A stretch of DNA of 64,000 bases, taken from Nematopogon swammerdamellus. Taxonomy: Eukaryota > Arthropoda > Insecta > Lepidoptera > Adelidae. Under the pieces are notes generated by a model, which made no database searches, had not been told where the DNA came from, and was given only the letters and a program-made list of their open reading frames with translations. Positions 1-10,994 of this stretch are shown in pieces; positions within the stretch are counted from its first letter, which is position 1, and each line of letters begins with the position of its first letter. The stretch spans positions 19,245,741-19,309,740 of the forward strand of contig OX336348.1 in NCBI GenBank assembly GCA_946902875.1, in the 5' to 3' direction. Made by a program: the position numbers and the translations under genes.

Positions 1-635
1 TATCTTATACGGCATATTCTCACGTAAATCACCCCCTCTAACCCATTTTTCCCCCTCGGAACGCTTATTGAGCTCAGTTAGGAGAGACATTATAGTAGAT
101 TGGTGTAGATACCTAATATTAATTTGTGAAGCGGCGGCAGGTGGGGATAGTAGCAGAGATGATGTCTTCAACACGAATGCGGCGGTGGAGAAGAGAAGAT
201 TCTGTTGACAAATCAAAACAACAATCTTAACGCTCAGTGTATAGGAGAGAGGGAGGGGAGATACTGTAAACAAACACTCAGTGTGCAACCAATCAGAGAG
301 AGAGAGTCTCCTCGAAGCGTTTATTAACCACAGTATATGGGCGGAATAAAAACTCACCCGGTGGAGAGGGAGAGAGGTCGTGTGGAGAACTCCTTCACGC
401 TGTGTGGGAGACGTGTAGCAACAGCACAGCAGTAGCGGCGGTGATAGCAGCAGCAGAGATGTTGGCTTCAGCGCGAATGTGACGGCGGTGGGAGAGCTGG
501 TGAGTGGAGAGCTCCTTCTCGCTCAAAGTGTGGAAGACGTATGATGACAGGGAGGAAACTTGCAGCCATTTTTATAGTGTCGAATGCGCAGGATGTGGAT
601 AGATTATGGATAATATATACAGCAGGATTATTTTT
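1..635. other. Purine-rich noncoding flank with diverged direct repeats
   Basis: No credible coding region is seen. The stretch is rich in GAGA and CAGCAG runs. It contains a diverged duplication: a segment near 157-192 (AGAGATGATGTCTTCAACAC) recurs near 456-493 as AGAGATGTTGGCTTCAGCGC, each followed by a GCGGTGG motif. It lies just downstream of the reverse-strand 297-aa ORF and may be part of the same Polinton-like element, but nothing proves this. Confidence 0.4.
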
Positions 636-1529
636 TTAGTGATAGTATCTTTCAACTTGTCCTCTAACACCGTTCTCACACGATGATAACCCTCTATCCA
701 CATTATAAATTTCCTTATACGCCCACCTCACAACCGAGGTGAGGGCGTTCTGATATTCAATACATTTTGTGGCTAAAATTCTCGATGACGGTGGTGGTGG
801 TGGTGGTGAGCCTTCGACACCGGCGGCGGTGGTAGCGGTGGGGGCGGCAGCGGTGGCGGCAGTGATCGGAACGGTGGTGGTGGAGTGACGGTGCGGAGGT
901 GATGTGGGAGCGCGGTGTGTTTTCACCTTGAGCGTCATCTCCACCCCACCTTCATCGTCCATCACCACCTGATTGAACATATCCTTACTCCACAATTGTG
1001 AAACTTTAACATCCCGCCTCACCCGCCGCACCGTTGTTGACGATGAGGAGAAATGCGGTGGAGGTGTGAAGATCTCGCCATCGAGTATTATCTGCACCCT
1101 CTCTATTGTCACAGCGGATGATTCGGTGGAGTCGTTCTTGGTGAAACATAGAGGTATGGCAACATCAAGATAAGGCGGCAATATCACCTCCTTCCTCTCC
1201 TCCCCCATGATACCGTCTGCAAGAAGCGTTATCTTTGTACTCCATTTTTTCACTGCACCGCCACCGCCTTGACTGCCGTCGCTCTCCAATTCACGCAGTG
1301 ATGATTGCAGCAACATGGGACGTGATGAACAATTGAGAGATGTCGGCACAAAATGTCTTGAAGATAATATTAAATCATCAACACTACCCCCGTTGTGAGC
1401 GTCGAGCTCGCCATAGATTAGGCGCAGAGTTAAAATGAAAAAGTGAATATTGGCCATTTTGTGAAGCAGAGAGATGCGTGTGTCGCGTCGAGCAGAAGTT
1501 AACGAATGAATGTATGCAGTTAATTGCAA
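636..1529 (-). CDS. Unrecognised 297-aa protein, Polinton-associated by position
   Basis: An open frame of 297 codons on the reverse strand whose product I do not recognise. Met-25 (MANIHFF) is an alternative start to the first ATG at 1529. The middle is a mixed polar region with GGGGA (about residues 87-91). Residues about 205-250 are Thr/Ala/Pro-rich and end in PPPPPPSS, which suggests a disordered linker before a C-terminal block with two Trp/Tyr-rich helices. No transmembrane segment or catalytic motif is evident. The neighbours on the same strand are an integrase C-terminal fragment 230 bp upstream and, divergently, a 221-aa ORF, so a Polinton structural or accessory protein is the best guess. 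The low-complexity composition of the frame leaves some chance that it is spurious. Confidence 0.45.
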   Translation of the reverse strand: MQLTAYIHSLTSARRDTRISLLHKMANIHFFILTLRLIYGELDAHNGGSVDDLILSSRHFVPTSLNCSSRPMLLQSSLRELESDGSQGGGGAVKKWSTKITLLADGIMGEERKEVILPPYLDVAIPLCFTKNDSTESSAVTIERVQIILDGEIFTPPPHFSSSSTTVRRVRRDVKVSQLWSKDMFNQVVMDDEGGVEMTLKVKTHRAPTSPPHRHSTTTVPITAATAAAPTATTAAGVEGSPPPPPPSSRILATKCIEYQNALTSVVRWAYKEIYNVDRGLSSCENGVRGQVERYYH

Positions 1530-1757
1530 TAGAGGTTGAGTTTGTGCGGATGTGGGCTAAGTAGATAAACTATAAATTTTCCTATTATAATAAATGAGCA
1601 CGGGGTCGTGTTCTAAATAATATTAGAGCATGGTCACTTTACAACACCATTTATATTGCTACCACCGCTCTACTTATCTATCAAGGTGACGGGAGGCAGG
1701 ATGTGATAAGGAGCGTGTGAATAGGAAAAATAAAGTAGAGTTATAGTCTCAATTTAT

Positions 1758-2012
1758 TTATTGAACAATATTTTTATTATCAATCCAGCTATTTGACGAT
1801 TGCGGTAGACCTAACCACTTCACGTACACCTTATTTCCGCGTCGCTTGAGAACTTTCTCAACCAAAAACACATCTGGATGCCGGACGATCTGCAGCTCTT
1901 CCTCGTAAAACCCACCCTTAATTACATCCCCACCCTCATCCTGCAGTATGTACGTTGCGGGAAGAGTATTCTGTATTTTATAAACCTTAAACACCTCCGT
2001 CGTCCAATTGGC
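1758..2012 (-). pseudogene. Polinton/Maverick integrase, C-terminal fragment with chromodomain
   Basis: This is the last ~85 codons of a retroviral-type integrase of the Polinton/Maverick kind. Visible are the SH3-like tail (NWTTEVFKVYKIQ, then PATYILQD and FYEEELQ) and a terminal chromodomain (HPDVFLVEKVLKRRG, VYVKWLG, NSWIDNKN). That combination is characteristic of Polinton integrases. The zinc-binding HHCC region and the DDE catalytic core are absent: an in-frame stop lies just upstream of the HGYAANW segment, and no core is seen further upstream. The stop codon TAA sits inside an AATAAA signal (CAATAAA). The fragment cannot be catalytically active. It marks the 0.6-4.4 kb block as Polinton-derived. 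Confidence 0.8.
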
Positions 2013-2289
2013 AGCGTAGCCATGAATTTACGTTGTGAGGGTTCCGCAGCTATCGCACAATTTATTAGCGCTATGTATAGAAATTGTAATAGAAAAAGCC
2101 ACCAAGTACGAGATGAATTTGCGTTGTAAGGGGTTTCTGCGCATTACGTGGTCTAGAGAAACGAGCGCCATGAGAGTGTTCCAGACTGGAGAGCCCGAAG
2201 CCGCTTCCGCCCCCCCCCACCCCGGCCACGGTGCCGTTACGTCCCCGCCTGCGCAGGCGCCCCCGCTATCTTGCCGTGGAGGCTCTCCC

Positions 2290-2490
2290 GCTGTATCTGA
2301 TAGACGCCTCTAACAGTTGGTTTATCATGAGGGTGTATTCCGCGGGAGCTCCCATCAGGACGTAAGCTATTGTGATATCTGATAGGTGTCTCTAACAGCT
2401 GTTGTATCATGAGACCGTATTCCGCAAGAGTTTCCATCAGGCTGTAACCTGGTGCGATATCTGATAGACGTCTCTAACAGCTGTTGAATC
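2290..2490. repeat. Three direct repeats of about 82 bp between divergent ORFs
   Basis: A core reading TCTGATAGACGYCTCTAACAG followed by a TTG and ATCATGAG context occurs near 2296, 2378 and 2459, so the period is about 82 bp. The copies are slightly diverged. They lie in the gap between the reverse-strand integrase fragment and the forward 221-aa ORF, where a bidirectional promoter or origin would be expected. Function unknown. Confidence 0.6.
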
Positions 2491-2665
2491 ATCAGGCTCT
2501 ATTAACTCTCGATGTATGAGGGACAGCCTTGAATTTGAATGTAGAAATAACATTCCCGCCAATACTAGCGCCTACTGCCTCATTATCAACGATCAGCTGT
2601 TTGAACAACATCTGCTCACCGGCTTAGTCCGCAAGCTGACATCTTAACGTGAACGCTCGTTCAAG

Positions 2666-3331
2666 ATGGATGTGTATTACGCGCCCTCCATCGCCACGGC
2701 AGAGGATTGCAAATTATTTAAAATACACTATAATTTGAATTCGGAAAATTACCCCTATGTGGCCCTCTATCTCGCCGGTGATCAACGCATGCAGGTGGAA
2801 ATTGACTTGGGCGGAAAGATAAAATTCAACGAGCACGATTGGAGGGATATTGTAAAATGTCAAGATAAAATATCGCACTTCATCGATTGCGCCGTCATCA
2901 ACTCGCCACCATCGCGGCGAGCGGGGGCGGCAGCAGCCACCACAAGTGATGATGCCAACCTCGACTACGACGACGTCTTCCATCGCGACAGCTATGAAGA
3001 AATTATATTTGGGCAAGGACGTGCGATCAGTGTGCATTCTCACTTCTACAACACCTACGCACTTCTCAATCAAATTGACTGGTGGGCGTTGCGAAGGGTT
3101 CTACCCTGTCTGGAGCTGCGTCTGCAAGAATTGAAGAAAACCCGCGTCAGCGCGATTCAACGCATCAATGCATTCCGCAAAAAATTGTGTGCGTGCTATC
3201 CAATAACGCTCCAGCACGCGGCGGTTATTGTGAGTCAACATTATGAGAGAGACTCCATCATAGATAGCGAACTCTACCATTTAGGTATACATTATTTGTT
3301 TCACACATACATGCTTGATCGTTATGAATAA
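2666..3331 (+). CDS. Unrecognised 221-aa protein, Polinton-associated by position
   Basis: An intact open frame of 221 codons with balanced amino-acid composition, so it is probably a real gene. The N-terminal half is beta-rich (about residues 1-70), then comes an acidic, Ala-rich linker (about 78-100). The C-terminal half (about 110-221) is predicted helical and rich in Arg, Tyr and His, with a WWALRRVLPCLELRLQELKK helix. I recognise no catalytic motif, signal peptide or membrane segment. The TAA stop is embedded in AATAAA (GAATAAAAA), the same compact 3' end as the neighbouring integrase fragment and the 61-aa ORF. The start follows CAAGATGG, with A at -3 and G at +4. A Polinton accessory or structural role is inferred only from its neighbours. 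Confidence 0.6.
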   Translation: MDVYYAPSIATAEDCKLFKIHYNLNSENYPYVALYLAGDQRMQVEIDLGGKIKFNEHDWRDIVKCQDKISHFIDCAVINSPPSRRAGAAAATTSDDANLDYDDVFHRDSYEEIIFGQGRAISVHSHFYNTYALLNQIDWWALRRVLPCLELRLQELKKTRVSAIQRINAFRKKLCACYPITLQHAAVIVSQHYERDSIIDSELYHLGIHYLFHTYMLDRYE

Positions 3332-4220
3332 AAATTACATACAGACAATATTTGCATTTTATTAACCCTATCACTCCGCACCATTCCCACCTCTTATCTC
3401 TCCCACATCCGGTCACACGTGCGTAAATTGCATACAGACTCTTTATTTCTCATCTCGCGATATCCCGGCGGCTCACCGCCTTATCTCTCCCACATCCGGT
3501 CACAAGCGCACACACCTAGTCAAGGTCGATTCGCTCTGAGCACGTTGTTGACGTCACCACATCACCAACAATCAGCGGCGACTCCTCTCAGTTGGCGAGG
3601 TTGGCGCCGCCAAACCCTATAAAATGAATGACACCATTAATACAGAAGTATCAGGCTAAAATAAATGTGAAAAAATTTCGGAGTTATATTATTTATGTCA
3701 TATAATCCACGATTAATAAGATAAAACGTCAATCCCGTACCCGTTACATAATTTGAAATTTCGCGCGCGTCAAAAGCGGGCGACGACGAATGACGACACA
3801 TCAAGGCATTCATTGGCCGGTTGGCTACATTTTGAAGCGCCATCGTATTCCATACAAGGCGGAAGCGACCGATGTCCCCCCCGTCCCGCGCGGACCCGCT
3901 GATCAGCCTTTCGAGTTGGCGCAGCGGGGAGTGCATTTAGTGACGCGGTAGCGAGTAGAGCGAGCTAGCGAGCGAGCTAGGTGTGTGTGTTGCGTGTGCG
4001 GGTGTGTGCGCGCTGCGTCCACACGACGAGTATTCTTGTGCTGTGCGACGTGCGATGCGATGCGACTAGCGAGCTAGGCTAGGTGTGTTGTGTGCGCGTG
4101 TGTGTGCGCATTGGCTCGCGAGTTGATAGCTGCATATTATTCCGTTATGTAGGTATGGACTTTGTATGGATGAATCCTGTGCAGTGTTGTTAAATTTAAA
4201 GTGATTTATTGGTAATTATA
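3332..4220. other. Intergenic region, no gene seen
   Basis: The segment TTATCTCTCCCACATCCGGT occurs near 3395 and again near 3480, a short direct duplication. From about 3950 to 4130 the strand is rich in GCGAGCGAGCTAG and GTGTGTGCG runs. This could be leader sequence for the 61-aa ORF at 4221. No convincing ORF is present; the short reverse-strand frame at 3637-3936 has no recognisable features. Confidence 0.4.
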
Positions 4221-4406
4221 ATGGCAAACTCCTACCGAGCTATCTACGGAGCACTCAAGGACAAGAGAGACTCAGTAATTTGGCACTCTTATATATCTGT
4301 GGAAAAGGAGTTGCTAACAAAATTGAGGAAGAAAGAAGATTTTCACGATCGAGTCATCGAAAATTTCTTGTCTGTGGAAAGAAGAGTGGACTTCATGTAC
4401 AAATAA
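4221..4406 (+). CDS. Small hypothetical ORF, 61 aa
   Basis: An ATG-initiated frame of 61 codons, hydrophilic, Lys/Glu/Arg-rich and probably helical (residues about 25-61). It matches no family I recognise. The reasons to list it are a good start context (A at -3, G at +4) and a TAA stop inside AATAAA (CAAATAAAATG). That is the same stop/poly(A) overlap seen in the integrase fragment and the 221-aa gene nearby, so it may be a third short gene of the same Polinton-like element. It is short enough to be chance. Confidence 0.3.
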   Translation: MANSYRAIYGALKDKRDSVIWHSYISVEKELLTKLRKKEDFHDRVIENFLSVERRVDFMYK

Positions 4407-4729
4407 AATGTAACAATTCAAGCTTGTATGCCTGTCTCGTCGTCGTCGTGCCAGAGACGTCGCTGTTGTCGGCTGCAACTCGACAGCTTTGACACAACCA
4501 GTAGGTACCTATCTACAGACAAATAAATCGTAAGAGAGCAAAATAAATCATTTAAACTAAATATTATAAACTATCTCTATCTATATCGTAATCGTCTTTC
4601 AGTTTTTGAACTCATTGTGCTAGAAATAAATTAACGCGTAGGTACCTAAGTTATGAAATTATGAAAAAAAAAATCCTTAGCCAGAGCCAACCCAATATTC
4701 AGGACCAGGAGTCGCCGCTGCCAACAATT

Positions 4730-5260
4730 ATTCTCCCCATGTCGAGGGGGTGCAGCGTGAAAGCCTCCATGGCGGAAGCGGCGAGAAAGCCTCCATCCCC
4801 TAGCCACCCTCTCCTCGTTGAGGGGGTGCAGCGGGAGAGCCTCCATAGCGGAAGCGGCGACAGAGCCTCCACCCCCTCGTTGATGAGCGGAAGCGGCGTC
4901 GAGAGAGAGCCTTCCACGATCACCGCGTAGACACGCGGGGGATGGTGGAAACCCACCCCTATCCTCGCCGGCGCAGGCGCCTGCGCAGGCGCAGCGGCAG
5001 CGTGGCGGGGGCGGACGAACGAGGGCGGGCGCCGCCGGAAGCAGCGAGGCCGGGCGGCCAGTCGTGGACGATTCCATCCCACCCCTATCCTCGCCAACGC
5101 AGGCGCCTGCGCAGGCGGGGGCGCAACGGGCGCGTGGCGGGGATGAACGAGGGCGGGCGCGTGGCGCCACCGGAAGCAGCGAGGGCGGGCGGCCGTTCGT
5201 GGGCGGGGTCGTTGGGCGGGGGTAGGTGTGCCAGAAGCAACAGTGGGTTTTTTGGTCCCG
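4730..5260. repeat. GC-rich repetitive block, no gene
   Basis: The block holds tandem, diverged copies of GCCTCCAT.GCGGAAGCGGCG and CTGCGCAGGCGC segments. Apparent open frames on both strands (up to 215 codons) are compositional artefacts: Pro/Arg/Ala-rich, overlapping one another, with no recognisable domain. It could be a CpG-rich minisatellite. Confidence 0.5.
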
Positions 5261-5377
5261 TCTTTCACATTTTTTAGTATGACGGGGTTCCAACTTTCAT
5301 AGTAGTTGTATGGGAGATGGAACCTTGTCACTGTTTTGATGAGTGCGCTAGATGCAGCGATATTATCCTACTTCAGC

Positions 5378-5485
5378 AGCCCACACAGAAGCCTTCATCT
5401 TCAGCCTCTCAGCCCACAGAAGCCTTTATCTTTAGTCTCCGCAGCCCACAGAAGCCTTTATCTTCAGTCTCCGCAGCCCAAAGTA
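5378..5485. repeat. Short tandem repeat, about 33-bp unit, three copies
   Basis: The unit contains CAGCCCACAGAAGCCTTTAT followed by CTTCAGTCTC and is repeated about three times with small changes. No coding role is supported. Confidence 0.6.
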
Positions 5486-5560
5486 GGCTAAGGCACGACC
5501 ACGTCCACTTCAGAGTTCAGCAGACCTCGTGGCCCCACATAAGCCGCTAAGATAAAAACA

Positions 5561-5939
5561 TTTTTTTCATGGAAACTGACACGGTTGGCTGCGACAACTA
5601 CAACATCCGTGATGTCAGCCCATACACCGGGTGAGCTAGGTGCCATGTCAGTGCTTCCCTTCATTTCATATCATTTACACTGAACTGGACGGAAAACACG
5701 AACTATTCACATAGCCGTTTCGACCGACGTTTCATTCAGTGCGGTGCGGTGGTACCAAACCGGGCGGGATAAACCCCACCACCTAGTAAGGTAAGAAAGG
5801 AAGGGACCTACAGTTTAACGTGGAATCCGAACCACGGTTAGCTTCCAACGGTCGAGCGGTCACCCATCCAAATACTGACCGCGCTCAGCGTTGCTTAACA
5901 ACAGTCGACCGACCGCACCACTAAGCTACCGAGGCTGAC
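5561..5939 (-). mobile_element. Chimeric tRNA/5S-type SINE, full-length copy
   Basis: Read on the reverse strand, the element starts at 5939 with GTCAGCCTCGGTAGCTTAG, which resembles the 5' arm and A box of a tRNA. A 5S rRNA-like stretch follows at about 5899-5856 (TTAAGCAACGCTGAGCGCGG, then TTTGGATGGGTGACCGC, the 5S box C). Next is a tRNA-like T arm at 5836-5819 (CGTGG loop CCACG around TTCGGATT). The ~270-bp tail is shared with several other repeats in this window. It ends in a T-run on the plus strand, i.e. a poly(A) tail. Pol III transcription is inferred from the boxes. Confidence 0.75.
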
Positions 5940-7450
5940 AATATATAATTCTGTCTCTCTCCATTTCAATGATTTGAGCATTTTTTTCCTTTCATTAAAA
6001 TGTCTTCAATGTTTTTCCTGTAATAGTGCTCCCTAAGACCAGCGCGTCTCTACCATTTGTTTTTATTAATTCTTACATTTTTAAATCAATATGTAAAGTA
6101 GTAGGTACCTAGGTGAGGCCACGCCAAATTGTACCATAACTGAACACACGGCTGACATTCATAGTCGTTCCAAAGTTCGAAGCTTAGCACTGTCTAAGCT
6201 TAGCACGAGTCCGATTAAAGTTCACTAACATTTTGTACAGGACTCTCATAGTCGAGTCGAGACTAAGGGCGGTTGTTCACGAACTATGCTAAGCCAAGTA
6301 ATAATTGAAGACGTGAGTGGACATAGGTGTTAACTAACATTTTTTGTAAAATGAGTTTTTTTCAATGGGTGAAGGTACTGTGTGCCGATCTTACTTGTGG
6401 CATTCACAGAATTCTCGATTGTTGGTAGCAAATAGGAGTTTTCAAAGTGGTGAAGGTGTTAACTGCAGGAAAATCCATAACCTGGAGTGGAAAAAGGAGT
6501 CATGTTAACCTATCGCCCTATTCCAGTTTGAAAGTCGCTCCAAATTTCTCTTCATTGCATCGATAAAAGAGCTACATGCTCATAACGCCTTCGTCTGCTT
6601 ACCGCTATTTAGCGCACATAGTTTCATCTCGGTCTTTCTTAAGGCTTAAGACAAGGACACCACATGAGCATTTGAACTGTCAAAAGTGTCAAACATACTT
6701 GTCTCGTAATCAAATCAAACCGGAATGTTCGTGGTTGTTTCTGCTATGTGTTTTTTAAAAAAGGGTGAGCAAGAAAGTATTCAAGATTTAGTATTACTAT
6801 TTCTTGATTAATCAACTGGAGAAAATTAATTTCTTTCACACGTTTGGCTCTCGAATTTTTTCATACAGGCAGTCCTACATACATACAGACATATCACACG
6901 CTGTATCCCGACAATCGGAATAAGCAGAGTAATCGGTGTTGTGCTGCAAGGACTCTAGGTGATTTCAGAACAACACCGACCACCACATTTAGCAAAGTAT
7001 TAGGAAAAGATAACTATCAAGCAGCAAGTAAGGCACGAAGACCCACCTGCTGCATGACTTGGCACAAGGACACTGCCAAGGTGAGAGCTGCCTAGCATGT
7101 CGCCCTTTAGCACGGCATCTCGTCCTTATCCCTTGGGTCCCTTAGCCCCTATCCTGCAGCCAGTCCTTGTATATTGCACTCAATAACATTGATATGGTGA
7201 TGATTTACACATACAGAGTCTGCGTTTGACTACTCTGGGAGCGACAGTGATACTAGCTGGCACCGGAGCCTGAAAAGCCACGCCTCATGGAATGGGAACA
7301 CGAGACTTCACCACAAGCTGGGCCATCTTTTTTCAACCCGATAACTTAAAAAGCTACACCCACTCAAGACATTGATAAAAACCAACAAAGCTTTCTTCAC
7401 AATGAACATCAAGATCCCTATGAACGAACAGAACGAACGTACAGCAAGTA
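5940..7450. other. Non-genic interval
   Basis: No gene is supported. Short open frames near 6576 and 6844 lack any recognisable feature. Near 6170-6300 there are GTCCGATTAAAG and AGTCGAGTCGAG segments of unclear origin that resemble sequence near 10.0 kb (TCGTAAGACTAGACTTGGAC context). Otherwise I see nothing of note. Confidence 0.4.
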
Positions 7451-7692
7451 TTATTAAAGCAGTTAACGGCTTTACTCACGGTGATCTCCGAGCTATGTGG
7501 CCCGACGTTGCAGGCCAAATGTATGGCACATCCTCATGAGCACCCTGCCGGAGCGACGGTTGGCAGAGAACATACAACAACATGAAACAACCGTCGCTCC
7601 GGCAGGGTGCTCATGAGGATGGGCCATACGTTTGGACCGAGCCACATAGCTCGGAGACGACCGCGAGTAAAGCCGTTAACTACTTTAATAAT
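7451..7692. mobile_element. Foldback element, ~110-bp arms
   Basis: Arms at about 7451-7562 and 7588-7692 are inverted copies (for example GCACCCTGCCGGAGCGACGG against CCGTCGCTCCGGCAGGGTGC) with a ~25-bp spacer. The outer ends both carry TTATTAAAG/CTTTAATAA. The flanks also share ACGTACAGCAAGTA at about 7438 and 7719. No ORF inside is credible. It is a MITE-like foldback of unknown superfamily. Confidence 0.7.
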
Positions 7693-7888
7693 GTTTACAA
7701 CCACAGTAATTTCAAAACACGTACAGCAAGTAAGTCAGTTTCAGGCGTTCAGTTTCATTCGCTTTCAGCTTAGGGTATTGCAATCCAATCAGCCTGCACT
7801 TACGAGTATATTACACTAATCAAATTTTAAATTTCCTATTTATTGTTTTATTTTTTGAATACCTATTTTATTTTTATATTATAAAATA

Positions 7889-9118
7889 TATAAGATCTTT
7901 CAAAATTAGTTCATAGTACGCTAAGGGGGAGTTCTTTTTCGGAAATAGATCACTTTGGAAGAATAAAGAATTTTTGTTTACAAAAAAAAATTTTTAATGT
8001 AAGATATAAAAAAAAATTTTTTTTAATCGTTTCAGTTTCATGCCAGGAACAAAAAAGTCTTCCAACACATAGATCTCTATCTTTCATAAATTGTGAAAAA
8101 CCACAATTTTAGTTTTTGTTTACAAAAAAATTTTTTTAATGTAAGATGTAAGAAAAATTTTTTTCTTTATCGTTTCAGTTTCATGGCAGGAACAAAAAAG
8201 TCTTCCAACACATAGATCTCTATCTTTCATAAATTGTGAAAAACCACAATTTTAGTTTTTGTTTACAAAAAATTTTTTTTTATGTAACATGTAAGAAAAA
8301 TTCTTTTCTTAATCGTTTCAGTTTCATGGCAGGAACAAAAAAGTCTTCCAACACATAGATCTCTATCTTTCATAAATTGTGAAAAACCACAATATTAGTT
8401 TTTGTTTACAAAAAATTTTTTTTAATGTAAGATGTAAGAAAAATTCTTTTCTTAATCGTTTCAGTTTCATGGCAGGAACAAAAAAGTCTTCCAACACATA
8501 GATCTCTATCTTTCATAAATTGTGAAAAACCACAATTTTAGTTTTTGTTTACAAAAAATTTTTTTTAATGTAAGATGTAAGAAAAATTCTTTTCTTAATC
8601 GTTTCAGTTTCATGGCAGGAACAAAAAAGTCTTCCAACACATAGATCTCTATCTTTCATAAATTGTGAAAAACCACAATTTTAGTTTTTGTTTACAAAAA
8701 TTTTTTTTTAATGTAAGATGTAAGAAAAATTATTTTCTTAATCGTTTCAGTTTCATGCCAGGAACAAAAAAGTCTTCCAACACATAGATCTGTATCTTTC
8801 AGAAATTGTGAAAAACCACAATTTTAGTTTTATTAGTATGGAATAGAAAGAATTTGATTTTTTTTACCAACTTACACGTGTTACATCATAATGGTAATTA
8901 AAACTTTTTTGTTACTGTTATGAAACTGAATCCATTAGGCTATAAAAATAAAGCACATATTTTTTTATTGAAATACATAAAAAAATATTTTACATAAAAA
9001 AAAGCCTAAGGTCCATAAAGTTTATATAGGTTCTACTCCCTATATGATACAGAACCCCCCCCCCTCCCCCCCCCCACCCCTTAGCGTACTATGAACTAAT
9101 TTTGAAAGACCTAATATA
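7889..9118. mobile_element. TIR element carrying a six-fold 143-bp tandem array
   Basis: The ends are inverted: TTCAAAATTAGTTCATAGTA then CGCTAAGGGG on the left (about 7899-7928), matched by CCCCTTAGCGTACTATGAAC then TAATTTTGAA on the right (about 9077-9105). Between them a unit containing GTTTCAGTTTCATGGCAGGA recurs at about 8026, 8169, 8312, 8455, 8598 and 8740, giving a 143-bp period. Single copies of this unit occur at 24.9 kb and inside both arms of the 10-kb inverted structure. A C-rich homopolymer lies near 9053-9076. Non-autonomous; no ORF. Confidence 0.75.
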
Positions 9119-10990
9119 AAGCATAGTTAAAGATTCACATCCAACTAATTTGAAGTAATATTATTTTCCAGTAATAGCAAGATTATGCATCCCTGATAGT
9201 AACTCAATCATAGTATACAAAATGTTCATTATATAAAAACTTCTATTACATAAAACCTAAAAGCCTAAAGGTTTTATTCTAAACATAACACCTTTGTGTG
9301 TTTCCATTATGGAAAATATTATTATATTATTGAGTGCATAGAGGTATTATATATTCATAACACTTTTTCCAATTTGCAACCGTGAAGTTCTAAAAGTCTA
9401 CTACTAGTGGATGAAGGTGTTATGTACATATTTTCTTAAAAAAAACCACAAAGATATGTTTTTCCCTGTTTTTACTATTCATATAGAGTAAGCTTAATCT
9501 GTTGGCTACCATTAATAACAAAAATCCAATCAAAACGTCCCATGTTAAAAAAGTTATAAGCCATAATCTTTGAAGTCATTTTTCTCTACTTTTTGTTTTT
9601 GTTAGTTTGGACCTTTGTCACCTCGTGTCCTCAATTCTTAGCGCTTAAACGTTAATTTTTTTTCTTTTTCTGGTGGGATTCGCACCATTGGTCATACTGA
9701 CATATCGGATGTTTTTCGTAGAGATGCCCCATTTCATCAAAGTTGACTGTCACACTCAAGCACGCTGTCAGACAAACCGCCGTCACTGGACACTGGCAGT
9801 AAGAAACGAATTACATATTCGTTTGGTTGCCACTATTTAAAAAAAAAATAACCTGTTGTGACCTTGACCGTGAGGTGACAGGACAGCCAGTGTGTCAATG
9901 CTCTGTGTATTCTATTCTGCGCTGCTCCCTCATTTGTACTAAAATGAAAGAGACAGAAAACTCGTAAGTCGTAGTTCGCTTTCGAGGCTAAAGTCGTCGT
10001 AAGACTAGACTTGGACTTGGCTTAGTTTTCAAACTCAAAGACGGTTGCTTAGCGCGCGCACGGCTTGTCCATGAGAGTGGTAAACGTCAAAGTTTGAACT
10101 CAGAGACGAACTAAGCACGCTCGTTGCGACTATGAATGTCACTCAAAGAGATTAAAAGAGATTAAGAGGTTGTTAAGAGGGTGAGTTTAATGTCTTTGAT
10201 GTCACTCTAAATTCTAAGATAACACACGGAACACACTGGAAATAGTTGGTATTAGTTCACAATGTGCATGAGCATACAATTTATTTCATCTATACTATAC
10301 ATATATACACTGAGCCACCGAGAGACTGACAACTAGTATTTAATTTAAAATAAAAAAGTAAAGTAAACAATTTATTTATTTCAAAAGAATGAGGCCGTCT
10401 ACAGTTTTTGCCTCCGAAAATAGCCGCTACAGCCGTAGCATAGCAATCAGTAATTAATTACCTATCGACTTATTACAATTTAGGCTTCGATCATAAAAAA
10501 TATTAAGATTCCGCATGTCAGGGCGATTCGTGCCCCACCAAAAATACGTGCAATTCAAATATTACGTGCATCGCCCAATGACGTGCATCGCCCGCTCATT
10601 CTGCCATCGACCGCCAGCGCGAGAGCACTTGCTTCAGCGTCTTCAATATTACACAAATGCCGGCTTCAGGCCTCTGCATAGTATACGAGAGCATCTGGCA
10701 TTATATTTCAAGAGTGAAAATCCCTTCAAATACAATGTTGTATAAGAAAAAGTAAAAATTTTCACTTCATACATTTAATGTGTTTGCATTAAGTGGAGAT
10801 GGCTTCTTTAAAATTATATTTTTTTACGTCACCACCTTTGAAAACGGTAACACTGGATTCCCAAAAGAGTTATTTTATAATATATATATTTTACTATATT
10901 AGATGGCAATTTGAAAAGCTACAATAAAATCAACAAAATACCAGAACCCTTACATGATTTTTATTTACAGATTTTTGCTTGTGTTTTCTT
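9119..10990. other. AT-rich interval without a supported gene
   Basis: No gene is supported. A 76-codon frame at 10515 has no recognisable domain. The stretch is mostly unique-looking AT-rich DNA with short repeats. Confidence 0.4.
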
Positions 10991-10994
10991 TGTG

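Noticed and set aside
4646..5331. Overlapping open frames of 210 and 215 codons in GC-rich DNA
   Set aside because: Pro/Arg/Ala low-complexity, mutually overlapping, and explained by direct repeats.
7960..8845. CRISPR-like array of regular repeats
   Set aside because: Units are 143 bp of near-uniform tandem sequence without distinct spacers, inside a TIR element in an animal genome.
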